Positions 1 through 8,345 of a DNA stretch of 52,087 nt are shown in pieces. Made by a program: the position numbers and the translations under genes. The notes under the pieces are model-generated. The model made no database searches. It was not told the origin of the DNA and saw only the letters and a list, made by a program, of their open reading frames with translations. The DNA is taken from assembly GCA_045117995.1 (NCBI GenBank), contig JBGUOH010000002.1:1-52087 (forward strand), written 5' to 3'. The stretch is from RUG14515 sp045117995 (GTDB lineage: Bacteria; Bacillota_I; Bacilli_A; RFN20; CAG-826). Positions within the stretch are counted from its first letter, which is position 1. Each line of letters starts with the position of its first letter.

Positions 1-1
1 A

Positions 2-1603
2 GTTAACGACTCCATCTATGATATGAAAGAAGAGTCTTTTAAATTCGATTTATACAATGGCAGTACATTTATTAGAACCACTGATTATGTGACTTATTCA
101 ATAACTGTTAAACATGGCAAATCAGAAGCTAGCAATCGTAATTTTGTTGCTAACGGACAAGTTACTGATATCAAGATAAATACGTGGATGGCTAAATTTT
201 CAAGTGTTTGGGAAACATATATGCCATGGTTCATCGCAACGATTGTGGTAGCATCGATTCTGGCAATAATCTACGTAGTAATTATGATTTTAAATGATCT
301 TGAATTAGCTGATTTAGGAGAGTTTTTAGGTGAACACTTGTGGACAATTGCTATGATTGCAATTCCTTTTGTTCCGTATTTGATTAGTTCATTATCTTCT
401 TCAGTTTGGAGCTGGGTTCCACCTTTAATTATTGGTGGCGGAATTGTTGCATTAGCAATTGTTGTTTTATTAAGCCACCTTATAAAATTTGTAATTGAAT
501 TAATTGCGGATTCTGGTACTGGTGGATATGTTCCAACGAGAAAAACAAAAGATATAACATTTAACTCTTATGATGAGGATATTGAAAATTATCTTAATGA
601 TGGAGAAGCTTTGTCTCAGTTCACTGTTACACAATTAAGAGAATATTGTCGAGACAATGGTTTCAAAGGATACTCAACTATGTCAAAGAGTCAACTTGTG
701 GAATTAATTATGTCTGGAGAAACTGCCGAAACTGATGATGGTGATGATAAGCCGACATCAACAAAGAAAACAACAACATCAAAAGTAAAAAAGATTAAGT
801 TTGACGATATTGCTGGATTAGAAGAAGTTAAAAAGACGTTTAGAGAAAAAGTTATAATGCCATTTGAGCATCCTGAGTTATTCGAAAAATTCGGTAAAAA
901 AGCTGGTGGTGGAATCTTGCTTTATGGATTGCCGGGAACGGGTAAAACAATGTTTGCAGAAGCCGCTGCTAACGAAGTAGATGCACTGTTTATTCCTGTT
1001 AAATGTTCTGATATTAAATCTAAGTGGTATGGTGAATCAGAAAAGAATGTAAAAGCAATTTTTGCTAAAGCAAGAAAAGCATCAAAGTCTATTATCTTCT
1101 TCGATGAATTTGAAGCCATTGGTGCAAAAAGAACTGATAGTTCAGATAACGCTAACAATGATTTGGTTCCTCAAATTTTGGCAGAAATGCAAGGAGTAGG
1201 ATCTTCGTCGAGCAAATCTACAATAGTGGTTATCGCTGCTACAAATAAGCCATGGGCAATTGATTCTGCCTTTATGCGTCCTGGTAGATTTGATAGCAAG
1301 ATTTATGTACCATTACCAGATTTTGATGCAAGAAAGAAATTGTTTGATTTGCAACTTAATAAATTACCTGTGTCTGAAGATTTGGATTTAGAATACTTAG
1401 CCAAGATTACTGAAGGATTTAATGGTGCAGATATTAAAGAGGTTTGTGAAAAACTTAAAATGTCCGCTATTAACGATTCATTAGAAAAAGGTGAAGAGCA
1501 AACTATTGGTATGGACGACGTCCATAGAATTGAAAATGACATTAAATCTTCTGTTTCGCTAGAAGACGTCGAAAGACTTAAGGAATTTGAAGGTGCCTTT
1601 TAA
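2..1603 (+). CDS. Membrane-anchored AAA+ ATPase, 5' end cut by window edge
   Basis: The frame is open to the left edge, so the first visible ATG (23) need not be the true start and the gene is treated as 5'-partial. Numbering from that ATG: hydrophobic segments lie at about 66-92, 108-125 and 132-160, then a SAP/HeH-like helical motif around 200-230 (LREYCRDNGFKGYS), a polar linker, and an AAA domain from about 260 to the end. Walker A is GLPGTGKT at 302-309, Walker B IIFFDE at 357-362, and the second region of homology ends in RPGRFD. The AAA module is of the FtsH/Cdc48/spastin type, but no HEXXH protease domain follows, so it is not FtsH. Inferred role: a membrane-tethered unfoldase or remodeller of unknown substrate. 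It overlaps the next small gene by one base (TAATG), indicating translational coupling. Confidence 0.85.
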   Translation, partial: VNDSIYDMKEESFKFDLYNGSTFIRTTDYVTYSITVKHGKSEASNRNFVANGQVTDIKINTWMAKFSSVWETYMPWFIATIVVASILAIIYVVIMILNDLELADLGEFLGEHLWTIAMIAIPFVPYLISSLSSSVWSWVPPLIIGGGIVALAIVVLLSHLIKFVIELIADSGTGGYVPTRKTKDITFNSYDEDIENYLNDGEALSQFTVTQLREYCRDNGFKGYSTMSKSQLVELIMSGETAETDDGDDKPTSTKKTTTSKVKKIKFDDIAGLEEVKKTFREKVIMPFEHPELFEKFGKKAGGGILLYGLPGTGKTMFAEAAANEVDALFIPVKCSDIKSKWYGESEKNVKAIFAKARKASKSIIFFDEFEAIGAKRTDSSDNANNDLVPQILAEMQGVGSSSSKSTIVVIAATNKPWAIDSAFMRPGRFDSKIYVPLPDFDARKKLFDLQLNKLPVSEDLDLEYLAKITEGFNGADIKEVCEKLKMSAINDSLEKGEEQTIGMDDVHRIENDIKSSVSLEDVERLKEFEGAF

Positions 1604-1755
1604 TGTACGAGTATAAAGTTATAAAAAGCAGTGTTAATACTGCCGAAACAGAAATGAACAAATTGGCCAAAGAAGGCTGGAGAGTAGTCGCGGTTAGTCC
1701 AAATGTAGCTATGGGAATGGGCCTTATTATTACCCTTGAGAGGGAGAAAAAATAA
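1603..1755 (+). CDS. DUF4177-like miniprotein (50 aa)
   Basis: A 50-codon gene whose ATG shares one base with the stop of the AAA ATPase. The product starts MYEYKVIKSS, contains MNKLAKEGWRVVAV and ends LIITLEREKK, the pattern of the DUF4177 family (short beta strand, helix with KEGWxxVAV, closing strand with basic residues). Its function is unknown in the family. Coupling to the ATPase suggests co-expression and perhaps a shared complex. There is no recognisable ribosome site of its own beyond the coupling. Confidence 0.7.
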   Translation: MYEYKVIKSSVNTAETEMNKLAKEGWRVVAVSPNVAMGMGLIITLEREKK

Positions 1756-1771
1756 TAGTTTTACAAGCTTT

Positions 1772-1781
1772 GTGCTATAAT
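1772..1781 (+). promoter_or_regulatory. Extended -10 promoter
   Basis: TGTGCTATAAT: a perfect TATAAT (1776-1781) preceded by TG. A near-identical TGTGCTATAATAA stands before deoC and a similar GGTGCTATAAT before 13667. No -35 at normal distance (the TTTACA at 1760 is only 10 bp away). It would drive the genes from 1849. Confidence 0.7.
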
Positions 1782-1848
1782 AAAAATGTTAATCCTCATT
1801 AGCATGTCGGGTCACACAGGATGTGGCACTTATTAATGGAGGAATTAC

Positions 1849-2538
1849 ATGAAAACAAAACAAGAGTTGCTTGCTAAATATAAAAGCGACGAAGAAATTT
1901 ACAGTTTAATTGATGCCCATTATGGAACAAAGGCATCATTTCAAATACCTGAAATAGGTATTATTTTCTTTGATAGAGAACTTTCAAAAGGCATTGTGGG
2001 TGGCGATCATCTTACCTACGAGGACTTTATAGACCTTCAGCTGCAAACCAAACTAGAATTTCGCAGCTCATTTTTTATGTGCTGGGTTTACACACCTATG
2101 GAATTTAAAGGTGAAGTAGAAACATTTGCCAAAGGCAAAATATGTTTTAAGAGGATATACGATGAATATATGCTCCCTGATACATCCATTCATATGGGCA
2201 AAGAAGACCATGTTTGGATGAGTTCTGAAGGTTTCGGAAAGCTTAATAAAGGCGATTGTGTTTCATTCTTTGCAGAAGTTTATCGCTACATCAAAAAGAG
2301 TGATGGCAAAAAATTAGACTACGGATTAAGGAATCCTGAGGATATCAAAAAAATTAACAAGTACGATTTACCAACTGAAAAAGAATTGCTTATGCAAGAA
2401 ATCGACAGCATGATTTGTGAAACTTGCGATATGGCTGATTTTTGCGGAACAAGGTCCAATTGCATTAAGAATCCAAAAGAAAGACAATTGTTAAAGAAAC
2501 AGATGTATGAAATACTAAAAAGTAAGGACGGAAAATAG
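1849..2538 (+). CDS. Hypothetical protein with C-terminal cysteine cluster (229 aa)
   Basis: Not recognised. The start is supported by GGAGG at 1836-1840, 8 nt before the ATG, and by the promoter at 1776. The product is soluble and without signal peptide; the middle is rich in aromatic residues, and the last 50 residues carry CETCDMADFCGTRSNC, four cysteines that could bind a metal or Fe-S cluster (inference). It is followed after 2 nt by a lipoprotein gene, so the two probably share one transcript. Confidence 0.6.
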   Translation: MKTKQELLAKYKSDEEIYSLIDAHYGTKASFQIPEIGIIFFDRELSKGIVGGDHLTYEDFIDLQLQTKLEFRSSFFMCWVYTPMEFKGEVETFAKGKICFKRIYDEYMLPDTSIHMGKEDHVWMSSEGFGKLNKGDCVSFFAEVYRYIKKSDGKKLDYGLRNPEDIKKINKYDLPTEKELLMQEIDSMICETCDMADFCGTRSNCIKNPKERQLLKKQMYEILKSKDGK

Positions 2539-2540
2539 AA

Positions 2541-2957
2541 ATGAAAAAGTTATTAATATTATTGCCATTAACTTTGTTAGCTCTTACTGGATGTAACTCC
2601 AACAAAGAAGATAATAAAGTTTCTGATACGCCAAAAGAAACAGTTACATTGTCTGCATCTAATTTTTCTACTTATGTTGCTTGCAACTCGTCAGTAACGT
2701 TTAATAATACATCCAATGATTATGCCAATTATTTCACATATTTTATTGGAGCAGATTACTGCAAATTTGTTAATTGCACCGTAACTTATGGCTATGCTTA
2801 TATGACAAATGCTTACGAAGGAACAGGCGAAACTGTCCCGCTCACTTTATCTGGCGATGGGCAAGCGAATCCTTTTCATGTAAGAATTAATACCACAGCA
2901 GGTTATTACAGATTTGTGATAGTGGCCGCTAGTGGAACAGTAGAAGTTTATAGATAA
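2541..2957 (+). CDS. Small lipoprotein (138 aa)
   Basis: The N-terminus MKKLLILLPLTLLALTGC is a classical lipoprotein signal peptide with lipobox LTGC, so the mature protein should be lipid-anchored outside the cell membrane. The mature part (about 120 residues) is rich in Thr, Tyr and Asn and looks like a single beta-sandwich domain; no family is recognised. It begins 2 nt after the preceding gene and ends before a clear terminator. Confidence 0.7.
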   Translation: MKKLLILLPLTLLALTGCNSNKEDNKVSDTPKETVTLSASNFSTYVACNSSVTFNNTSNDYANYFTYFIGADYCKFVNCTVTYGYAYMTNAYEGTGETVPLTLSGDGQANPFHVRINTTAGYYRFVIVAASGTVEVYR

Positions 2958-2983
2958 TTACCTCCTTTCTGCATATCCTCACT

Positions 2984-3029
2984 AAATCCCTGACCGCATT
3001 TCTCCATGCATTATGGTTGGGGATTTTTT
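2984..3029 (+). terminator. Rho-independent terminator
   Basis: AAATCCC and ACC on the left arm pair with GGT and GGGGATT on the right arm, followed by TTTTTT. It closes the 1849-2957 unit. Confidence 0.7.
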
Positions 3030-3171
3030 CTTTTGAAAACAATTACAAATTCTCCAAAACGTAGAGAAAAAATAGTTCAGCTTCTTTCGTGTTTCTCTGA
3101 AGCATAGGTACTAAACATGTTGAATTTTTAATAAATTGTAAGTAGCCGATGTGCTAGAATGGAGTATAACA

Positions 3172-4374
3172 ATGAAAAAACAAAGTTTAGGTTCAAGAAT
3201 TAAGGATTTAAGAGAGTCCCGAAACATGACTCAGGCAGAACTTGCCAAGCTTCTTTTTGTGAGCGATAAAACTGTTAGTAAATGGGAAAAAGGAAATAGT
3301 GATCCTGAGACAAGTATATTAATTAAAATGGCAGAAGTTTTTGATGTGACTTTAGATTATTTACTGACTGGTACAACCAAAGAAAAAGATACTAAAGTTG
3401 TATCAAGAATTGAACTTGCATGTAGAGAAGATAATATCGCACTTTTAGATGGACTTGATATTGAAGCGTTTGATGAACACGGAAAGAACCTTGAGTTTTA
3501 TGCCAAACAATATGATGCTAAAAACATTAATAATTACCTTTTGAATTATAAAATTGATAAATATGTTCAAAATAACAAGATTAGCCGTAAATATCATATT
3601 TGTGCTATACCAAAGGAATCTACAAGCGAAGATGATTTGGTTTTAATAGCATGGAATGGACCATACAGCAAAGCTGCTGCAGTATGTGCGGAATATGAAC
3701 GCGATGGCTATCATGGATTTAAAGTGTTTAGAGAAATTGGTGTTAATGAAGAGATTAAACGTGATTATCAATATTTTTTCTGCCAATGCTTGGATGTCGA
3801 CGGGTTTAATAAAATGCAGATTAGCCTTGCTATTCTAGATGATGAAAAGTCTGGATTACTAAATGTAACAATTTACAAAGATAAAACCTATAGACAAAAC
3901 AAAAAAGATGATAATGGTAAGCTTGTTCCCGACTATTATCCAGAATCATCGGTGGAATCTGATTACTATGCATATATAAGACCTAACGTCATGGAAGACT
4001 TTATGAGCCTTCTTTCAACGCTTGATGTTGCTGGCTGGGAAAATAGAAGCTGGGGATGTCCTGTTCATGACTTCTTTTATGTTTTGAAAGACCAACCAAA
4101 AGATGACTTAGGTTACCATAAATTTTACGTATCGCCTGGAAAAGACCTTTATAAAAAGTTTATTAAAGGAATACAACAAGTCTGCTTAGAATCACTTAAA
4201 ACGCACCAATATAGAAGATTTGTTAATATTTTTAATACAAGTGATACTCCTTATTACAGGGCAACTTTGCCGCTTAGACAAACAATGCAAGTATTTAAGG
4301 ATATGGATTTAGAGCAGAAAGAAATCAAGGAAGGCCACTTTGATTTAGATGAGGATTTTAAACGCCATGATTAA
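3172..4374 (+). CDS. XRE-family regulator with large unknown C-terminal domain (400 aa)
   Basis: Residues about 5-65 form a classic HTH_3/XRE domain (MTQAELAKLLFVSDKTVSKW, then VFDVTLDYLLTG). The remaining 330 residues are unlike a standard repressor: Tyr-, Trp- and Asp-rich with no recognised motif, so DNA binding may be joined to ligand or protein sensing. The ATG at 3172 was preferred over an upstream GTG at 3151 because GGAG (3161-3164) lies 7 nt before it. It is the first gene of a tight block with 4367, 4935 and 5441; a regulator placed first suggests it controls that block (inference). Confidence 0.75.
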   Translation: MKKQSLGSRIKDLRESRNMTQAELAKLLFVSDKTVSKWEKGNSDPETSILIKMAEVFDVTLDYLLTGTTKEKDTKVVSRIELACREDNIALLDGLDIEAFDEHGKNLEFYAKQYDAKNINNYLLNYKIDKYVQNNKISRKYHICAIPKESTSEDDLVLIAWNGPYSKAAAVCAEYERDGYHGFKVFREIGVNEEIKRDYQYFFCQCLDVDGFNKMQISLAILDDEKSGLLNVTIYKDKTYRQNKKDDNGKLVPDYYPESSVESDYYAYIRPNVMEDFMSLLSTLDVAGWENRSWGCPVHDFFYVLKDQPKDDLGYHKFYVSPGKDLYKKFIKGIQQVCLESLKTHQYRRFVNIFNTSDTPYYRATLPLRQTMQVFKDMDLEQKEIKEGHFDLDEDFKRHD

Positions 4375-4933
4375 ATTACCTGATTTTTTAAAGCCGTTCC
4401 CTTCCCAACAAAATGACCCTCCAAAATGCGAAAATTTTGCCGCTGTTATGAGAGACAATTTTAATTGCATGGTCCGTAGATACCCAATCCCAACTCAATA
4501 TACCAATCCTTGGGATGCAAATAAAACAATCGATATCATCCATAGTCAGTTAGATGATGATCAGGGATTGATTGAGGTTGAAAAAGGCATCACAGATAGT
4601 GGTGTGAGGTTTATTGCTGCTATTACAAAAACATACATGGGTCCTCAATATGGGGTGCAATATTTTCTTAGGTTTAATTATTTAGTAAACGACGAGTGGT
4701 CTGAGGAGGTTGATGCTTTCTTTGGTGAAGAAGGCACGACAGGTACCCGAGATACAATCGTGATGGCCAAATTAGGAATGCCTGAAGAGTGGATGGAAGA
4801 TCCTTACGATAAAAAATACACCAAAGGTGTAAGAAAGAATAAATCAGAAGATGCTAAATACGATTCTCTATTCCCTGATCACCCTTTGAGTCAAGTTAGA
4901 AAACTACTATCCTTCTTGAAGGAGAATAATTAA
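4367..4933 (+). CDS. Hypothetical protein (188 aa)
   Basis: Not recognised. The ATG at 4367 overlaps the stop of the XRE gene by 8 nt, with GAGGA 12 nt upstream; an in-frame ATG at 4349 is the alternative. The product is soluble and acidic, with a run of aromatic residues (MGPQYGVQYFLRFNY) and no signal or membrane segment. Overlap upstream and a 1-nt gap downstream place it firmly in the same operon as the nuclease-like gene at 5441. Confidence 0.6.
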   Translation: MIKLPDFLKPFPSQQNDPPKCENFAAVMRDNFNCMVRRYPIPTQYTNPWDANKTIDIIHSQLDDDQGLIEVEKGITDSGVRFIAAITKTYMGPQYGVQYFLRFNYLVNDEWSEEVDAFFGEEGTTGTRDTIVMAKLGMPEEWMEDPYDKKYTKGVRKNKSEDAKYDSLFPDHPLSQVRKLLSFLKENN

Positions 4934-4934
4934 A

Positions 4935-5405
4935 ATGGAACGAAAATGCGTAAAAATAATTATCAAATCGAGCTGTGGTTATTTTTGCAGACAACCGTGG
5001 TCTGATAGATTGGTGTTAACGCCATTATTAGTCTCCTACAATTTGAAAATCGAGAATGAAAGATTTATAGGCGGTACTAAGAAGACACTTTCATGGAAGA
5101 AAAACTTCGATGAAGAAGAGCAAAAACAAGCTAACAAAGCCATCGAATTTGCAAATATATTTAATTTCTTTATGGATCATACTCCTGTGCTTGATGGCCC
5201 GGGATTAGAAGTGATTCTGCATTTTGAAGATAAGACCAAAGAGACATATTACACAACATATGGAGATTGTGTTGATGAGTATTATGGTGATTTACACACC
5301 TTACTCCAATTGATATCTCCATTAGTGGACAATGATTCATATAAACCTGAATATTTTAATGGTGAAGAACCTGAGTATGAGTCATGTGAAGATGATGAAG
5401 ATTAA
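4935..5405 (+). CDS. Hypothetical protein with acidic tail (156 aa)
   Basis: Not recognised. AAGGAG at about 4918-4923 precedes the ATG, and the gene follows the previous stop by one base. The N-terminal third is basic and contains SSCGYFC; the last 20 residues are strongly acidic (EEPEYESCEDDED). The acidic tail resembles that of a small inhibitor or chaperone, but this is only suggestive. It is cotranscribed with the XRE and nuclease-like genes. Confidence 0.55.
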   Translation: MERKCVKIIIKSSCGYFCRQPWSDRLVLTPLLVSYNLKIENERFIGGTKKTLSWKKNFDEEEQKQANKAIEFANIFNFFMDHTPVLDGPGLEVILHFEDKTKETYYTTYGDCVDEYYGDLHTLLQLISPLVDNDSYKPEYFNGEEPEYESCEDDED

Positions 5406-5440
5406 AGGAATACACGATAATAGATTAAAAAGGCTACATT

Positions 5441-6382
5441 ATGAATATCCAAGTAAGATTTGCAGATATAGAAGAGAGAGATACTGATTTTGCTATTATC
5501 AGGTCTTTTATTGATTATAAAACTGTTAGAAATTTGTTCTTAACAAAGATTAATAAAACCGGTAGTTTAGTAAAGATTTACCATTCAAAAGTTCAGACCG
5601 AAAGTGATGGCCATGTTGGAGAATCTGATATTATTTTCATTTTAGAAAATAGTAATAAGAAATTTGCTATATTTGTTGAGGATAAAATTGCTGCTGATCC
5701 GCAACCGTCTCAAAGAAAAAGGTATGACGATAGGGCAGAGTTACTCAAAAAAGAAGAGCAATACGATGAATACTTTGTATTCCTTTGTGCTCCTGAAGCA
5801 TATTTAGGTACAGCAAAAGCCGATGGTTATGATTTAACCGTTTCTCATGAAGAAATAGCTAAATGTCTTAATGAAAACGACTTAAATAAGTTTGTTTTTG
5901 CCTTTTCTACTGATGAAAAGAAACAAGGGTATAATCCAATTAAAAACGAGCCAGTTACAGAATTTTGGGATAAGCTCTATAAGCATGTCAAAGAGCACCA
6001 TCCTCAATTGATCATTAATGAATCAAGCAAACCTAGAGGCGGCAATGCCGTTTGGCCAGAATTTGGCACTAATGTTAAGGGATTAAAAATTATCTGGAAA
6101 ACAAACATAGAGAAGAACTGTATTGATTTAACTTTTAATGGTTTAGCTAATGACTTAGATAGATTTAACAAAATTGTAGAATCCGTTAATGCTACAAACT
6201 ATGTTCCAGCCAAGACTAATAAAAGCATGGCATTAAGAGTCTCTTTGCCAACTAGTAGAGCGGTGTATTTCAGAGAGAATTTTGAAAAGCAAATCGATAA
6301 TATCGATTACTGCTTAAGAATCATTGACGATTTATTTGAAGTAGGAAATAGAATCCTACGTACCGGCACAGACAAGATTTAA
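5441..6382 (+). CDS. PD-(D/E)XK nuclease superfamily protein (313 aa)
   Basis: Seen: helix ERDTDF near residue 12, then GESD (60-63) followed by FVEDK (78-82) and Q91-RKR-Y95. This is the D...ExK core plus the QxxxY helix of PD-(D/E)XK proteins, most like the PDDEXK_4 type. The C-terminal 120 residues form a second domain of unknown role. Known: this fold serves restriction, repair and phage-defence enzymes. Inference: the effector of the small operon led by the XRE regulator. AAAAAGG lies upstream of the ATG and a strong terminator follows. Confidence 0.7.
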   Translation: MNIQVRFADIEERDTDFAIIRSFIDYKTVRNLFLTKINKTGSLVKIYHSKVQTESDGHVGESDIIFILENSNKKFAIFVEDKIAADPQPSQRKRYDDRAELLKKEEQYDEYFVFLCAPEAYLGTAKADGYDLTVSHEEIAKCLNENDLNKFVFAFSTDEKKQGYNPIKNEPVTEFWDKLYKHVKEHHPQLIINESSKPRGGNAVWPEFGTNVKGLKIIWKTNIEKNCIDLTFNGLANDLDRFNKIVESVNATNYVPAKTNKSMALRVSLPTSRAVYFRENFEKQIDNIDYCLRIIDDLFEVGNRILRTGTDKI

Positions 6383-6398
6383 TTATTTAAATGTCTTC

Positions 6399-6430
6399 TC
6401 CTCCCCATTAATTTGGGGATTTTTTTATTT
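6399..6430 (+). terminator. Rho-independent terminator
   Basis: CTCCCC paired with GGGGAT around an 8-nt loop, followed by seven T. It separates the nuclease operon from the recombinase module. Confidence 0.8.
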
Positions 6431-6482
6431 TGGGTTAACGAAACATGCTCGAAATGTCCTTATGCCGAAAGGAGGTCGTAGC

Positions 6483-6860
6483 ATGACCACTGAACAGTTA
6501 AACCTAATACTTAAACTTTGTAGAGAAGGTGTGACAGCCAGAGAAATATCAGAAATTGTACAAGTAGGGCTGGGGAGTGTTGGACGAATTATAGCCCAAA
6601 AGGACAGAATAGATCATTTCACTTCTTGCCCAGCATGTGGCAAGCCTGTTCCTTATAGGAAAAATAGTCGAGGGAGGAAAAGGATCTATTGCAACGCTGT
6701 GTGTCGTCATTCACAAAAAATACATAAATCAACTGAACGTGTTTGCTTAAACTGTGGCAAGCATTTTGTCACTTGGAAATATAAAAAGATTAAGTATTGT
6801 TGTCATTCATGCTACGTCGAACACCGATATGGCAAAAGATTACAAAACAAGAGTTCATAA
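6483..6860 (+). CDS. HTH and double zinc-finger-like protein (125 aa)
   Basis: AAAGGAGG at 6468-6475 is 7 nt before the ATG at 6483, so the in-frame ATG at 6462 is rejected. Residues 1-40 look like a resolvase-type or Sigma-70-type HTH (CREGVTAREISEIVQVG). Two CxxC pairs follow (CPACG with CNAVC; CLNCG with CCHSC), so the C-terminal half probably folds around two zinc ions. It sits directly ahead of the SHOCT miniprotein and two serine recombinases; inferred role is DNA binding, as accessory factor or regulator of the recombination module. Confidence 0.65.
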   Translation: MTTEQLNLILKLCREGVTAREISEIVQVGLGSVGRIIAQKDRIDHFTSCPACGKPVPYRKNSRGRKRIYCNAVCRHSQKIHKSTERVCLNCGKHFVTWKYKKIKYCCHSCYVEHRYGKRLQNKSS

Positions 6861-6993
6861 CTATTTGATCAGCAGAACTTACTATGAAGAAATGCTTAAA
6901 AAGGGTGAGATTTCACAGGAAGATTTTGATGAAATAAATGCCAAATTATTAGCCAAATACAACCTCTCGAATAGGAGCATTTTCAATGCTTAA
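6829..6993 (+). CDS. SHOCT-domain miniprotein (54 aa)
   Basis: The product contains YYEEMLKKGEISQEDFDEI followed by NAKLLAKY, a typical SHOCT motif (short helical oligomerisation domain: leucines, a glycine, then an EEF-type helix). The ATG at 6829 lies inside the end of the preceding gene in another frame (32-nt overlap); a longer reading from 6754 would run further into that gene and is disfavoured. Known: SHOCT miniproteins are often found immediately upstream of large serine recombinase pairs in Firmicutes. Its role there is not established. Confidence 0.65.
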   Translation: MAKDYKTRVHNYLISRTYYEEMLKKGEISQEDFDEINAKLLAKYNLSNRSIFNA

Positions 6994-7049
6994 TAAGTGG
7001 ATAATATCCCTCTTTAGAGGGATTATATACGTAAGGAGGTGTATCAAAA

Positions 7050-8345
7050 TTGGACATTATTAAGATTACAAATTTACCTGAAAATAAGGGCAAACTTAAG
7101 GTCTGTGCTTATGCTCGAGTCTCTAAAGAAAAAGAGACTATGCTCCACTCATTAAATGCTCAAGTTGACTACTATTCCAAGCTTATTAAAAGCCATAAAG
7201 AATGGAAGTTTGCAGGCATCTATGCTGATGAGGGTATAAGCGGCACCAAAAGCGATAGACCAGACTTCACTAAAATGGTTGAAGATGCCCATAATGGCAA
7301 GATTGATTTAATCATTACTAAAAGCGTATCGAGATTCGCTAGGAACCTAGTGGTTCTTTTAAATACTTGCAGAGAGCTTAAACGTATTGGTGTTGATGTC
7401 TATTTTGAAGAGCAGAACATCCATACACTATCTTTTGAGGGTGAAATCATGCTCACAGTATTTGCTGCGACTGCTGAAGAAGAAGTCAAAACTATGTCCC
7501 TTAACATGTACTGGCGTATTCAAAAAGATATGGAACGTGGGCTCATATGGGGTGGCAATGATCCTTTTGGTTACCACATCGAAGATAAAAAATACATAGT
7601 GGTGCCTAAAGAAGCAAAAGTGGTGAAAATGATATTTGACCTTTACCAAAGTGGACTAGGTGATACCGCCATCGCTAAAAAGCTAAACAAGGAAGGAATC
7701 AAGCCTGCTCGAATTGACAAGTGGTCAAAGACCACAGTAAGGAACCTTTTACTTAATGTTACTTACACAGGAGACTTAATGCTCCAAAAGACCTATAGGC
7801 CAGTCATGTCAAATAAACGATACAAGATAAATAAGGATACCAAACCTAAATACCATGTTAGCGATAATCACGAGCCTATAGTTTCTAAAGAGCAGTTCCA
7901 AGAATGCATCCGTATAAGAGCAAAGCGAAATGCCGCCTATAAAGACCGCAAACCAGTAAGGTCATATCCTTTTACAAAGATGATTAAATGCGGCTGCTGT
8001 GGGTCCTCTTTCCATCATAAAGTATGTACTTACCAACCAAAGTGGATGTGTAAGGAAGCTGACAAGATGGGTAAAGACTACTGCACCAACAAAGCTATAC
8101 CTGAAAGGGTCCTTTATAAAGTGATCACTGAAGTCCTCGGGTTAGAAGAGTTCGATGAAAACGTCTTTAAAGAAATAGTAGAAGACATGGTGGCTTATCC
8201 AAACAATCTCCTAGTTATCAACTTTAAAGATAAAACGTCAAAAGAAGTGACATGGGTCACACCTTCAAGGAAAGATTCGTGGACACCGGAAATGAAAGAA
8301 CAAGCAAGACAAAGAGAAGAAAGGAGACAATTATGCCTACAGTAA
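7050..8345 (+). CDS. Large serine recombinase, first of a pair (431 aa)
   Basis: Starts with TTG, decided by AAGGAGG at 7033-7039. Resolvase catalytic domain at residues about 17-160: nucleophile S25 in YARVSKEKE, then YADEGISGTKSDRPDF and the arginines of SVSRFARN. A recombinase domain follows, then a zinc-ribbon-like CGCCG at 314-318 with later cysteines. At 431 residues it is short for a large serine recombinase and lacks the long C-terminal coiled coil seen in its partner. It overlaps the next recombinase by 13 nt. Pairs such as ccrA/ccrB of SCCmec are known precedents for two-recombinase systems. Confidence 0.9.
   Translation: MDIIKITNLPENKGKLKVCAYARVSKEKETMLHSLNAQVDYYSKLIKSHKEWKFAGIYADEGISGTKSDRPDFTKMVEDAHNGKIDLIITKSVSRFARNLVVLLNTCRELKRIGVDVYFEEQNIHTLSFEGEIMLTVFAATAEEEVKTMSLNMYWRIQKDMERGLIWGGNDPFGYHIEDKKYIVVPKEAKVVKMIFDLYQSGLGDTAIAKKLNKEGIKPARIDKWSKTTVRNLLLNVTYTGDLMLQKTYRPVMSNKRYKINKDTKPKYHVSDNHEPIVSKEQFQECIRIRAKRNAAYKDRKPVRSYPFTKMIKCGCCGSSFHHKVCTYQPKWMCKEADKMGKDYCTNKAIPERVLYKVITEVLGLEEFDENVFKEIVEDMVAYPNNLLVINFKDKTSKEVTWVTPSRKDSWTPEMKEQARQREERRQLCLQ

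Noticed and set aside
1760..1765. TTTACA as -35 for the 1776 promoter
   Set aside because: Spacer is only 10 bp; the extended -10 alone is a better explanation.
3151..3171. GTG start adding seven residues to the XRE gene
   Set aside because: GGAG sits correctly for the ATG at 3172.
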